DNA of 41,908 nucleotides from an uncultured Eggerthellaceae bacterium (GTDB lineage: Bacteria > Actinomycetota > Coriobacteriia > Coriobacteriales > Eggerthellaceae). Below are positions 16,969 through 24,554 of this stretch, in pieces; the first letter of the stretch is position 1; each line of letters starts with the position of its first letter. The position numbers and the translations under genes are program-made. Under the pieces are notes generated by a model. That model worked only from the letters and a program-made list of their open reading frames with translations. It was not told the origin of the DNA and ran no database searches. The stretch lies in assembly GCA_934670115.1 (NCBI GenBank), contig CAKUOV010000018.1:1-41908 (forward strand), in the 5' to 3' direction.

Positions 16969-17597
16969 TGATTTTGCTTACAGGCGGCGCGGCGTGCGGC
17001 AAGAGCTACGTCGCCGAACAGCTGGTAACGCGTTTTTCGGGAAAGCGCTACTACATTGCAACCATGCGTCCCTGGGGTGCCGATGGGCAGGCGAAGGTGG
17101 CAAAGCATCGCGCCATGCGCCAGGGGAAACATTTCCAGACCATAGAGTGCTATGGAAACCTTGAGAGTGTGTTTTTGGACGAGTCTGATTCCGTGGTGCT
17201 GCTTGAGTGCATCACGAACTTGGTGGCAGACGAGCTCTACGACGATGAAGGGAACAAGCAGCCCTATGACCTGGTGTTTTCCCGTGTTGTTTCAGGTATT
17301 GAGTCTCTGAAAAAGCAGTGTGCGGAATTGATTATGATCACGAACGATGTGGGAGCCGATGGCATTGAGTACGAGCAAGACACGGCGGATTATGTGCGTC
17401 TGCTGGGGCAGATAAACTGCCTGGTGGCTGCACAAAGCAATGTGGTTGTTGATATGGCATGCGGCATTCCGCTGGTGGTGAAGGGAAGCATTGACGGCAT
17501 GATGAGTGCTGATACGATAAACGGAAAGGGAGCGGTTGCGGCTTCTTGCTGTGCGCATACGTCTGACGTGGATACATCGCGTGAGGTGGGTGCGTAA
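16965..17597 (+). CDS. cobU: Bifunctional adenosylcobinamide kinase and adenosylcobinamide-phosphate guanylyltransferase
   Basis: The 210-residue protein phosphorylates adenosylcobinamide and attaches GMP, activating it for CobS. The P-loop is GGAACGKS (7-14; the family usually has RS where this has AC). The guanylylated histidine is expected to be His48 in KHRAMR. LLECITNLV and, near the C-terminus, TNDVGADGIEYEQDT with VDMACGIPLVVKG complete the family pattern. The C-terminal 35 residues are an extra tail. ATG 16965 overlaps the cobT stop; a second ATG follows immediately. The gene overlaps cobS by one base (TAATG). A shorter paralogue lies at 18379. Confidence 0.93.
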   Translation: MMILLTGGAACGKSYVAEQLVTRFSGKRYYIATMRPWGADGQAKVAKHRAMRQGKHFQTIECYGNLESVFLDESDSVVLLECITNLVADELYDDEGNKQPYDLVFSRVVSGIESLKKQCAELIMITNDVGADGIEYEQDTADYVRLLGQINCLVAAQSNVVVDMACGIPLVVKGSIDGMMSADTINGKGAVAASCCAHTSDVDTSREVGA

Positions 17598-18382
17598 TGA
17601 AAACGATCAAAGCATTTTTGTGCTCAATTTGTTTAGCGTTCACCTGTTTTTCGCGCATTCCTGTTCCGCAGGTTGAGTGGAACGCGCAAAACATGCGTTT
17701 CATGATGGCGGGTTTCCCGCTGATTGGCGTTTTTATCGGGTTATTCGTGTGGCTGTGGTCGTTGCTTTCCGGTGCGGCATCGTTCGGGCCGCTTTTGACG
17801 GGTGCTGGTTTAGTGCTTATCCCCGCTGCAGTGAGCGGTGCTATTCACTTGGACGGTTTTTGCGACGTGATTGACGCGCTTTCAAGCCATGCGGAGCCTG
17901 AACGGAAGCGTGAAATTCTGAAAGACCCCCATGTGGGGGCGTTTGCGCCTATCTGCATTGCCTGCTACCTGATTCTTTACGTTGCTGTTGCGTCGGAGTT
18001 TGCCTTGAGCTTAAACGCGGTGCTTGCATTTGCGGCCACATTTGTGATTTCGCGCTGCGTGAGCAGCTTCTGCGTTTTGGCCATTGCGCGCTCAAGCGAC
18101 AATGGCATGCTGGCATCATTTCAGGTTTCCGCTGATAAGAAGCCTGTTTTGGTGGTCGTCTTTCTGATTTTTGCGCTTGCTTGCGTTTTTTGCGCCTGGT
18201 GGAGTGTTCCTGCTGCGGCAATTCTTGTGGTTGTTGCCGTGGTAGCAACGGCGCTCATTGTTCGCATGGCGCGCAAGGAGTTCGGCGGTTGGAGCGGTGA
18301 TTTGGCCGGGTTTTTGCTGCAGACGCTTGAGCTTGCATTTTTGATTACGCTTGTGGTTCTTCAGAAGGTGATGTTGCTGTGA
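17597..18382 (+). CDS. cobS: Adenosylcobinamide-GDP ribazoletransferase (cobalamin synthase)
   Basis: This 261-residue integral membrane enzyme joins adenosylcobinamide-GDP and alpha-ribazole (phosphate), the last step of the nucleotide loop pathway. The opening FTCFSRIPVP and the motifs HLDGFCDVIDAL and LKDPHVGAFA match CobS; the acidic residues of these motifs bind metal and GDP. Several hydrophobic helices fill the remainder, as in other family members. It starts one base into the cobU stop and its end overlaps the next small gene, so the cob enzymes are translationally coupled. Confidence 0.94.
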   Translation: MKTIKAFLCSICLAFTCFSRIPVPQVEWNAQNMRFMMAGFPLIGVFIGLFVWLWSLLSGAASFGPLLTGAGLVLIPAAVSGAIHLDGFCDVIDALSSHAEPERKREILKDPHVGAFAPICIACYLILYVAVASEFALSLNAVLAFAATFVISRCVSSFCVLAIARSSDNGMLASFQVSADKKPVLVVVFLIFALACVFCAWWSVPAAAILVVVAVVATALIVRMARKEFGGWSGDLAGFLLQTLELAFLITLVVLQKVMLL

Positions 18383-18774
18383 TGGTGGTTACGGGCGGGA
18401 TTGCCTCGGGGAAAAAGACGTTTATGCAGGGCTGCGACATGGATTTGACCTGCGTGTTTGATGCTCGCGACCCGAAAGTCAGTACGGCAACGCTTGCGGA
18501 TGCAACTGCTGTTTTTCATGTGGAAGAGCTTGTGCGCGAAGGTGAGCTGGTGGAAGGCGTGTTTGAGCAGCTGTGCTCCAAGCAAGTGCTGACGTGCACG
18601 GAAGTGGGCAGCGGCGTTATTCCCCTAACATGGGATGATCGTCAGTTCCGCGAGCGCGCGGGCTCGCTCTCTTCTTCTCTTGCAAAAGAAGCGGATTGTG
18701 TGGTGCGCATGGTGTGCGGCATCCCCGTTGTCCTGAAAGGCGAGCTTCCCGCAAAGGATTGCTCATGCATCTAA
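18379..18774 (+). CDS. Short CobU-like protein with an atypical P-loop
   Basis: The 131-residue protein aligns by eye with both ends of CobU but lacks the middle. The N-terminus has GGIASGKKT (6-14), where the residue after the invariant Lys12 is Lys instead of Ser or Thr. The C-terminal half contains EVGSGVIPLTWDDRQFRERAG and VVRMVCGIPVVLKG, matching the CobU EVG...RxFRDxxG and GIPxxLK pattern. The guanylylation histidine motif (HRxxR) and the LLEC segment are absent. The start is GTG 18379 or ATG 18382, overlapping the cobS stop. It sits between cobS and the phosphatase gene. It could be a regulatory or partner subunit, or a relic kept by coupling. Its frame is intact. Confidence 0.75.
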   Translation: MMVVTGGIASGKKTFMQGCDMDLTCVFDARDPKVSTATLADATAVFHVEELVREGELVEGVFEQLCSKQVLTCTEVGSGVIPLTWDDRQFRERAGSLSSSLAKEADCVVRMVCGIPVVLKGELPAKDCSCI

Positions 18775-19391
18775 TTTTGCTGCGACATGGGAAAACGGCG
18801 GGCAACCTGGAGAAACGCTATATCGGACGAACGGATGAACCGCTTTGCGCCGAAGGCGAGCAGCAAGCGCGCGCGGTAGGTGCCGCGCAGGGTGTGCCCC
18901 TGGTGTATGTAAGCCCGCTTCTGCGGGCGCGGCAAACAGCGGAAATCGCGTTTCCTGGTGCATATCAGGTGGTTGTCCCCGAGTTGCGTGAGATGGATTT
19001 TGGTGATTTCGACAACCTAAATTTTCAGGATCTTTCCGACAATTCCGATTATCGCACTTGGGTTGAAGGTAACTGCGAGGCGCGCTGCCCGCACGGGGAA
19101 AGCAAAGATGAATTTACGCGGCGTACGGCAAATGCTGTGCGCGCACTTCTTCGCCAGGCATTTGATCAGGGTGATGACCAGGTGATTGTTGTGGCTCACG
19201 GGGGAACGATCATGGCCGCTATGGATTCGTTTACGTGCGGTAAAGGTTCGTATTACAGCTGGCATGTGGAGAACTGCGAGGGGTATTCCGTTCGTGTTGA
19301 GCCCACGTTGCTGGGGGGCTTTGAGTTTGAGGATTGCCAGAAAATCACCACTGCCGATAGATGGGGGTTTGCGCATGAAGACATCGGTTAA
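18765..19391 (+). CDS. cobC: Histidine phosphatase, predicted alpha-ribazole phosphatase
   Basis: The 208-residue protein of the phosphoglycerate-mutase-like histidine phosphatase superfamily begins with the catalytic motif LRHGKTAGN (His8 is the phospho-acceptor) and has a second active-site histidine in VVAHGGTIMAA. YIGRTDEPLC and EMDFGDFDNL are family landmarks. Within this gene order it most likely removes the 5'-phosphate of alpha-ribazole phosphate or cobalamin phosphate. ATG 18765 was chosen because it places RHG at the normal distance; an earlier in-frame ATG at 18696 would add 23 unrelated residues. It overlaps both neighbours (cobU-like by 10 bases, TIM-barrel by 17). Confidence 0.87.
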   Translation: MHLILLRHGKTAGNLEKRYIGRTDEPLCAEGEQQARAVGAAQGVPLVYVSPLLRARQTAEIAFPGAYQVVVPELREMDFGDFDNLNFQDLSDNSDYRTWVEGNCEARCPHGESKDEFTRRTANAVRALLRQAFDQGDDQVIVVAHGGTIMAAMDSFTCGKGSYYSWHVENCEGYSVRVEPTLLGGFEFEDCQKITTADRWGFAHEDIG

Positions 19392-20340
19392 TTTTACAAC
19401 TTGCGATGATGACGTGGCACGTTTCGCTGATCAAGCCGATTTCGAGCATTTCTTGGAAGGCTTCGATGGCGTTGAGCTTATGGTTTTGGGCGATGATACT
19501 CAAACGCTTGTTGAGCCGCGTCATGTGACGGGCGTACATATGAGCTCATTTTATACGTGGATTGATTTGTGGCAGGGTAACGAAGCGGGCTTGCTCCATG
19601 AGTTCGGTTCGATTGAGGCTGCCGAAACGTATTACGGCGGGTTAACGCGTGCGTGCGTTATTGATAAATTCAAAGTCGATTTGGCGAATGCGCATCGATA
19701 CAACGCTGCGTATGTGGTTTTTCACGCTTCCGATGTGTGGTCCGACGAGTCGTTTACACTGCATTTCCATCGTAGCGATGAAGAGGTATGCGAAGCACTC
19801 TGCGAGCTGCTGAGTGCCGTTTTAGCTGATGAGAGCGGCGATATGACGCTTCTTATGGAAAATCTTTGGCACCCGGGTTTAAATTTCACCCGTCCAGAGG
19901 TCGCACGGGATTTGCTTGCGGGCGTGAATTATGCGAACAAGGGCTTCATGTTTGATACGGGGCATGCGTTCCATACGAACTGGGATATTGAAACGGAAGA
20001 GCAGGGTATTGCTTACGTGCATGGCTTGCTTGATGGGCTTGAGCGCTTCGACTTGCTTGATGCCGTGCGCGGCGTTCACTTGCAGCAATCCATCACGGGT
20101 GAATACGCGCGGAGAACTATGGCGAACCCTCCGATGTTGTCGTATGATCCCACCGAGCGCATGATTCAAGATTTTACCCATGCATTTACGATTGACCAGC
20201 ATAAACCATTCACATGTCCCGAGGTGCGTGGGTTGGTTGAGCACCTGAGCCCTGATTATTTGACCTTCGAGTTCATCACCGAATCGCGTGAGCAGCTTGA
20301 AGAAGCCATAGCAACGCAGCGCCGTGCGCTGGGGTGGTAG
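19375..20340 (+). CDS. TIM-barrel protein of the xylose isomerase-like / AP endonuclease 2 fold, cobalamin cluster member
   Basis: The 321-residue protein shows the metal-site pattern of the sugar phosphate isomerase/epimerase superfamily: a Glu in LLMENLWHPG, Asp and His in FDTGHAF, and a late Glu in FEFITES. These strands alternate with helices across the full length. ATG 19375 lies inside the end of the phosphatase gene (17-base overlap), which ties its expression to cobalamin remodelling. The substrate is not known. A sugar-phosphate or ribazole-related activity is possible but is only inferred from position. It is the last gene of the cluster and is followed by a 33-bp repeat and the thrS terminator. 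Confidence 0.8.
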   Translation: MKTSVNFTTCDDDVARFADQADFEHFLEGFDGVELMVLGDDTQTLVEPRHVTGVHMSSFYTWIDLWQGNEAGLLHEFGSIEAAETYYGGLTRACVIDKFKVDLANAHRYNAAYVVFHASDVWSDESFTLHFHRSDEEVCEALCELLSAVLADESGDMTLLMENLWHPGLNFTRPEVARDLLAGVNYANKGFMFDTGHAFHTNWDIETEEQGIAYVHGLLDGLERFDLLDAVRGVHLQQSITGEYARRTMANPPMLSYDPTERMIQDFTHAFTIDQHKPFTCPEVRGLVEHLSPDYLTFEFITESREQLEEAIATQRRALGW

Positions 20341-20358
20341 GGTGCACGTCGCCGCTCC

Positions 20359-20393
20359 TTTGTTGACAAATTACCCCACCTTTTGTCAACAAA
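20359..20393. repeat. 33-bp palindromic repeat, copy A
   Basis: Perfect 12-base arms (TTTGTTGACAAA at 20359-20370, TTTGTCAACAAA at 20382-20393) flank the core TTACCCCACCT. The same unit occurs at 23555, 39494 and 40420. This copy lies 19 bases after the stop of the TIM-barrel gene, in the convergent gap with thrS. Confidence 0.9.
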
Positions 20394-20437
20394 TTTGATT
20401 GTCGGGCTATTTGCAGCGGCGTCATATCCGACTCGCC

Positions 20438-20471
20438 ATAAAAGAAGAGCTCCCCAGTGGGAGCTCTTCTT
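20438..20471 (-). terminator. Intrinsic terminator of thrS
   Basis: A perfect 13-base stem (20442-20454 with 20459-20471) closes the loop CAGT. Read on the minus strand it is followed by TTTTAT, giving a good terminator 74 bases after the thrS stop. On the plus strand the tail is weaker, but it may also stop transcription from the cob cluster. Confidence 0.88.
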
Positions 20472-20544
20472 GCGAATTGTTTCGATCGCAGGTGGTGCGC
20501 ATCACAGAAGGCGCACATTGCGAAGATGCAGGTCGCATGGTACC

Positions 20545-22308
20545 TTATGCGCGCTCGGCAATCTCCTTCGCCAGCTTTTCGCAGAACTCGTCCATGCTCA
20601 TCTGCGTGGTCTTGTCGGTGGCGCGGTCGCGTACGGAAATCATGCCCGACTCAACTTCCTTTTCGCCCAAAACCAGCATGTACGGAACGCGGTCAATCTG
20701 ACGTGCCTCGCGAATCTTGTAGCCAATCGTTTCGCCGCGCTCGTCAATCTCAACGCGTACGCCCATGTCAAACAGGCGCTGATACGCTTCGTGTGCGTAC
20801 TCCATGCTCTTCTCAGAAACAGGCAAAACCTTGACTTGAACAGGGGCAAGCCAGGTGGGGAACTTGCCAGCGAAGTGCTCGGTCAGCACGCCGATGAAAC
20901 GCTCGATCGAGCCGAAGCACACACGGTGAATCATGATGGGGCGCTTGCGGGTGCCGTCGTGATCCACGTATTCCAGATCGAAGTTGAGCGGCATCTGGAA
21001 GTCCAGCTGAATCGTGCCGCACTGCCAGGTGCGTCCCAGGCTGTCGCGCAGATGGAAGTCGATCTTGGGGCCGTAGAACGCGCCATCGCCTTCGTTTACA
21101 ATGTATTCCATGCCCAGGCTGTTCAAAGCTTCAATCAGGCCATTCGTTGCTTTTTCCCAGTCTTCATCGGAACCCATGGAGTCTTCGGGGCGAGTGGAAA
21201 GCTCAACGAAGTAGCTAAAGCCGAACTTGGAGTACACCTGGTCAATCAAATGCACAACGCCGGCAATTTCGGAAGGAATCTGCTCGGGCGTCATGAAGAT
21301 ATGCGCATCGTCTTGCGTGAAGCAACGTACGCGGAACAGGCCGTGCAGAGCGCCCTTCAGCTCGTGGCGATGCACAATGCCCAGCTCGCCCACGCGCAGC
21401 GGCAGCTCCTTGTAGGAATGGGGCTTGTTCTGGTATACCATAACGCCGCCGGGGCAGTTCATGGGTTTGATGCAGAACGGCTCTTCGTCAATAACGGTAG
21501 AGTACATGTTGTCTTTGTAGTGATCCCAGTGACCCGAGGTCTCCCACAGCTGGCGGTTCATGATAAGCGGCGTGGAGACTTCCACGTAACCCGCTTCGCG
21601 ATGGATCTCGCGCCAATACTGGATGAGCGTGCTCTTCAGCTCCATGCCCTTGGGCAGGAAGAAGGGGAAGCCCGGCGCCTCATCGCGGAACATGTACAGA
21701 TCCATTTCCTTGCCGATCTTACGATGATCGCGCTTTTCGGCCTCTTCGAGCATCTTCAGGTATTCGTCCAGTTCAGTCTGGGTGGCAAAAGCAGTGCCGT
21801 AAATGCGGGTGAGCATCTTGTTCTCGGCGTTGTTTTTCCAATATGCGCCGGAAATGCTCATGAGCTTGAAGGCTTTCAGCGCCTTGGTGTAGCGCAAATG
21901 CGGACCCGTGCACATGTCCACGTACTCGCCCTGGGTGTAGAAGCTGATTTCAGCATCTTCGGGCAGGTCGTCAATGTGTTCAACCTTGTATTTCTCGCCG
22001 CGCTCTTGCATCAAGGCAATTGCTTCGGGGCGGGGAAGAATGGAAGGCTTGATGGGCAGGTTCTCTTTTACGATTTTGCGCATCTCGTCTTCAATGGCGG
22101 GCAAATCCTCAACGGAAAGCTTTGTGTCGCCCATATCAATGTCGTAGTAAAATCCCTTTTCCGTGGCAGGGCCATAGCCGAAATCGGCTTCGGGATACAA
22201 GCGCTTCACGGCTTGTGCCATGATGTGCGCGGCGGTGTGGCGAATGACTTCGAGTTCCTGATCGGCAGGACATTCGTCGACGGAGCCGTCTTTGTAAACG
22301 ATCTTCAT
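20545..22308 (-). CDS. thrS: Threonine--tRNA ligase lacking most of the TGS domain
   Basis: This class II synthetase charges tRNA-Thr. At 587 residues it is about 50 shorter than the Escherichia coli enzyme; the missing part is nearly all of the N-terminal TGS domain. The editing domain begins at once, with the metal-type histidines His24 and His28 (RHTAAHIMAQ) and later MCTGPHLRYTK. The catalytic domain contains the zinc cysteine Cys285 in MNCPGGVMV, motif 2 near RVGELGIVHRHE, and motif 3 near GSIERFIG. A C-terminal anticodon-binding domain is present. The start ATG at 22308 has AAAGGAA upstream. No T-box leader is evident in the 112-base gap behind the HdeD gene. Confidence 0.96.
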   Translation of the reverse strand: MKIVYKDGSVDECPADQELEVIRHTAAHIMAQAVKRLYPEADFGYGPATEKGFYYDIDMGDTKLSVEDLPAIEDEMRKIVKENLPIKPSILPRPEAIALMQERGEKYKVEHIDDLPEDAEISFYTQGEYVDMCTGPHLRYTKALKAFKLMSISGAYWKNNAENKMLTRIYGTAFATQTELDEYLKMLEEAEKRDHRKIGKEMDLYMFRDEAPGFPFFLPKGMELKSTLIQYWREIHREAGYVEVSTPLIMNRQLWETSGHWDHYKDNMYSTVIDEEPFCIKPMNCPGGVMVYQNKPHSYKELPLRVGELGIVHRHELKGALHGLFRVRCFTQDDAHIFMTPEQIPSEIAGVVHLIDQVYSKFGFSYFVELSTRPEDSMGSDEDWEKATNGLIEALNSLGMEYIVNEGDGAFYGPKIDFHLRDSLGRTWQCGTIQLDFQMPLNFDLEYVDHDGTRKRPIMIHRVCFGSIERFIGVLTEHFAGKFPTWLAPVQVKVLPVSEKSMEYAHEAYQRLFDMGVRVEIDERGETIGYKIREARQIDRVPYMLVLGEKEVESGMISVRDRATDKTTQMSMDEFCEKLAKEIAERA

Positions 22309-22420
22309 GGGAATCGTTCCTTTCTGACTAACTGTAACCCGTCAATTCTACCCGTTTTGCCAGGTGTTTTCCATGGGGACTTTGTGCAGGTTCGATACAA
22401 GGATGCCTTTTATCGATGGA

Positions 22421-23014
22421 TTATTGTTCTCCCAAGTCAATGATGTCATCGGAGTAGAAGGCGCGCTTTGCCTTGCGTATGCGCTTGCCGAAGGCGACCA
22501 TGGCAATAATGTCGAAAACGCCATCGATGATAAGGACCCAACCCAGAAATACCACAACGGTCTCAACGGGGCCGAATACCACCAAAACGCCTAGAACGAG
22601 CAGGACGATTGAGAGCGCGGTGAGCAAAATGCCGCCTTTGATGTGGCAGCGGGTGCAGTAGATGCCATCGACCAGCGAGGTGGCGGCGTCAACAACAATG
22701 AAGATGCCGAAAATGATGGTCAGAAGCCCCATTACCAACGGTGGCTGCGCTATGCACAGCAGACCGCACATGACCAGAGCAATGCCCATGACCATGGAGT
22801 ATCCCGAAAGGATGGGTCCGTAGATGAATACGCCTGCCATGGCTGCAATGCCAGCGCAGATAAGAAGCACGCCCGAAATCATGCAGATAACCGCCCCCGA
22901 TGAAGCGGGCACCGCAACCAAGACAATTCCCATGATGATGGCCAATACAGCCATAATAGTATTGTCGATAGCGATTGTTCTAAGGATTCCGCCTTTTCTC
23001 CTTGAAATGCTCAT
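22421..23014 (-). CDS. HdeD/DUF308 family membrane protein
   Basis: The 197-residue protein is almost entirely hydrophobic, with about six predicted membrane helices in three pairs, the DUF308 pattern (for example IMAVLAIIMGIVLVAVP and LGWVLIIDGVFDII). The name comes from E. coli HdeD, an acid-resistance membrane protein, but the biochemical role of the family is not settled. The C-terminus is short and charged (KRIRKAKRAFYSDD). ATG 23014 is preceded by a perfect AAAGGAG. It has its own promoter (23111-23139) and a possible operator in the leader. thrS lies 112 bases downstream and may be partly cotranscribed. Confidence 0.88.
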   Translation of the reverse strand: MSISRRKGGILRTIAIDNTIMAVLAIIMGIVLVAVPASSGAVICMISGVLLICAGIAAMAGVFIYGPILSGYSMVMGIALVMCGLLCIAQPPLVMGLLTIIFGIFIVVDAATSLVDGIYCTRCHIKGGILLTALSIVLLVLGVLVVFGPVETVVVFLGWVLIIDGVFDIIAMVAFGKRIRKAKRAFYSDDIIDLGEQ

Positions 23015-23066
23015 TGCTACTCCTTTCTCGAAAATCGGCCTTGCCGAAAAGCAAACCCTGCATCCG

Positions 23067-23139
23067 TGAGCATTGGTTAATACTCACTGTGGCTCTGCTT
23101 CACACTGTGTATTATCGGTCGATTTCGTAAGATAATCAA
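23067..23139 (-). promoter_or_regulatory. Promoter and possible operator of the HdeD gene
   Basis: On the minus strand TTGATT (complement of 23134-23139) and GATAAT (complement of 23111-23116) are spaced by exactly 17 bases. Downstream, in the leader, TGAG-T-ATT and AAT-G-CTCA form an interrupted inverted repeat (23067-23086) that could bind a regulator. The promoter call is fairly good; the operator is speculative. Confidence 0.55.
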
Positions 23140-23250
23140 TTACCATCATCTGGCTTTTTGTCCATTTGTTTTCTTGCCGTTACGTTGCGCTTCGAGTGAA
23201 CGGGGGCCTGGCGTGAGCGATTTCGATCGCTTCGACCGATTGGGTGGCAG

Positions 23251-23482
23251 GTTGTTGAAAAAATGCCTCTGAATTCGAAGTTGTGGTAGGTTGGAAGTAG
23301 GTGAGGCGCGTAACGTGGGGTATTTTTTGACAACAAATGATTCCCTGCAAAGTGCAAATTTATAAAGTCCCAGTTCATAACTATATACTATTGAGATATA
23401 TTGCAATGTTGGGCAGTCGCTAAGGATTTGACCTACTTCCAACCTACTACAACTTCGAGTTTGACCCCGTTTTTTTAACAAC
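23251..23482. mobile_element. Candidate miniature inverted-repeat element, 232 bp
   Basis: Inner arms 23275-23302 and 23431-23458 are reverse complements at 27 of 28 positions. Symmetry continues less perfectly outward to GTTGTT at 23251-23256 and AACAAC at 23477-23482, making arms of about 52 bases. The interior has no gene but includes a degenerate half of the 33-bp repeat (TGGGGTA followed by GACAACAAA, 23316-23337). The outer right end (ACCCCGTTTTTTT then AACAACA) also resembles that repeat. No clear target-site duplication was identified. A non-autonomous transposable element is the best fit; a large regulatory hairpin is the alternative. Confidence 0.6.
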
Positions 23483-23554
23483 ATGGACAGCGATAGGGCC
23501 TCAACGCGCTTCGAAGCGCCGTAAGTGAAGGCGATGTGGTAGGATCGCGGCGAA

Positions 23555-23586
23555 TTGTTGACAAAAGGTGGGGTAATTTGGCAACA
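23555..23586. repeat. 33-bp palindromic repeat, copy B (opposite orientation)
   Basis: TTGTTGACAAA, core AGGTGGGGTAA (the reverse complement of the copy A core), then TTTGGCAACA with one arm mismatch. It lies 24 bases upstream of the methyltransferase start codon, close to where its promoter should be; the arm supplies a TTGACA string. Confidence 0.88.
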
Positions 23587-23610
23587 TAGCGCGCGGAAGG
23601 AGGCGCGATC

Positions 23611-24447
23611 ATGCCTGTTCAGTCAGTATCCGATGCCGCACAAGACATTCTTCGCCCTTATCGGGGAACGAAGGATGCGGAGCTTATCACGTTTAAGGGA
23701 AAAGGCCACGATTATGGCCTATTCGTTGCGGAATCGAAGAATGTGATAGAGCGTGCGTTGGCTGCTGGTTGTGCTTTGCATTCGCTTTTCGTTGAGGCGC
23801 ATTGGGCAACGCATGAGCGTGAGTTGATGGAGTGTGTTGCCGCGCAGTGCCCCGATGTTCCCCAGATAATTGCAACACACGAAGAGTTTCGCCAGGTCAC
23901 GGGATATGAAACAACGCGCGGCGCCCTGGCGTGCTTTGCTCGTCCTGCACCTTTGGACCCTGCGGTATTGCTTAAAGATGCGCATCGTGTGGCAATTTTG
24001 GAAGACATTACGAACTACACGAACATTGGCGCGATTTTTCGCAGTGCCGCTGCGTTGAACATTGATGCCGTGCTGCTCACGCCCTCTTGCCATGACCCCT
24101 TGTTTCGTCGCGCGTCACGCGTATCCATGGGAACGGTGTTCCAAGTTCCATGGGCGCGCATCGGCCGCAAGAGCGATTGGGCGGAAGACGGCCGTGCGCT
24201 TTTACGCGCGCACGGCTTTAAAACGGCTGCTTTGGCGCTGGTGGATGACAGCCTTTCATTGGAGGATCCTGCCTTGAAAGAATGCGATCGGCTTGCGTTG
24301 GTGCTGGGAACTGAGGGCGATGGATTGCGTCAAAGCACAATTGCGACCTGCGATTATACGGTGAAAATACCTATGCGCGAAAGTGTTGACTCCCTGAACG
24401 TTGCCGCAGCGAGTGCTGTTGCATTTTGGGAGCTGCGCGTGCGATAG
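23611..24447 (+). CDS. SpoU (TrmH) family RNA 2'-O-methyltransferase
   Basis: The 278-residue protein has an N-terminal substrate-binding domain (about 1-115, including HDYGLFVAES and VTGYETTRGALA) and a C-terminal knotted SPOUT domain. The three SpoU motifs are visible: NIGAIFRSAAA, LALVLGTEGDGL and IPMRESVDSLNVAAASAVA, the last forming the S-adenosylmethionine site. The family methylates ribose 2'-OH groups in rRNA or tRNA; the specific target cannot be told. ATG 23611 has a strong GGAAGGAGG. A copy of the 33-bp repeat stands immediately upstream. Its downstream neighbour, the MATE gene, is 107 bases away and appears to have its own promoter. Confidence 0.93.
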   Translation: MPVQSVSDAAQDILRPYRGTKDAELITFKGKGHDYGLFVAESKNVIERALAAGCALHSLFVEAHWATHERELMECVAAQCPDVPQIIATHEEFRQVTGYETTRGALACFARPAPLDPAVLLKDAHRVAILEDITNYTNIGAIFRSAAALNIDAVLLTPSCHDPLFRRASRVSMGTVFQVPWARIGRKSDWAEDGRALLRAHGFKTAALALVDDSLSLEDPALKECDRLALVLGTEGDGLRQSTIATCDYTVKIPMRESVDSLNVAAASAVAFWELRVR

Positions 24448-24540
24448 CGCGGTAGGGTTGTGGCTTGCTGCGCCAAAACGATTCTCGCATTTCGGTGGTG
24501 ACGCGTTTTGCGTTTCCGTGCCAAGTTGCACCCCTTCCGC

Positions 24541-24546
24541 TAGAAT
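24541..24546 (+). promoter_or_regulatory. -10 element of the MATE gene, suggesting a leaderless transcript
   Basis: TAGAAT at 24541-24546 would start transcription near 24553, at or just before the ATG at 24555. No ribosome binding site precedes that ATG. The -35 region is poor, so this is tentative. Confidence 0.35.
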
Positions 24547-24554
24547 AGCCACCC

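Larger units (their letters stand above)
23140..23610. other. Repeat-rich divergent spacer between the HdeD and trmH-like genes
   Basis: This 471-base stretch holds no credible gene. It contains a TTCG-capped mini-stem (about 23217-23232), the inverted-repeat element 23251-23482, a 14-base perfect palindrome (23506-23519) and one copy of the 33-bp repeat (23555-23586). The interior of the element (about 23340-23420) is AT-rich. The density of symmetrical elements suggests an insertion hot spot or a regulatory island. Confidence 0.7.

Noticed and set aside
20383..22443. 686-codon open frame on the plus strand
   Set aside because: It is antisense to thrS and has no ribosome binding site or recognisable domain.
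23558..23587. TTGACA inside repeat copy B as the trmH-like gene promoter
   Set aside because: No acceptable -10 occurs 16-18 bases downstream; the same TTGACA is present in every copy whatever the context.
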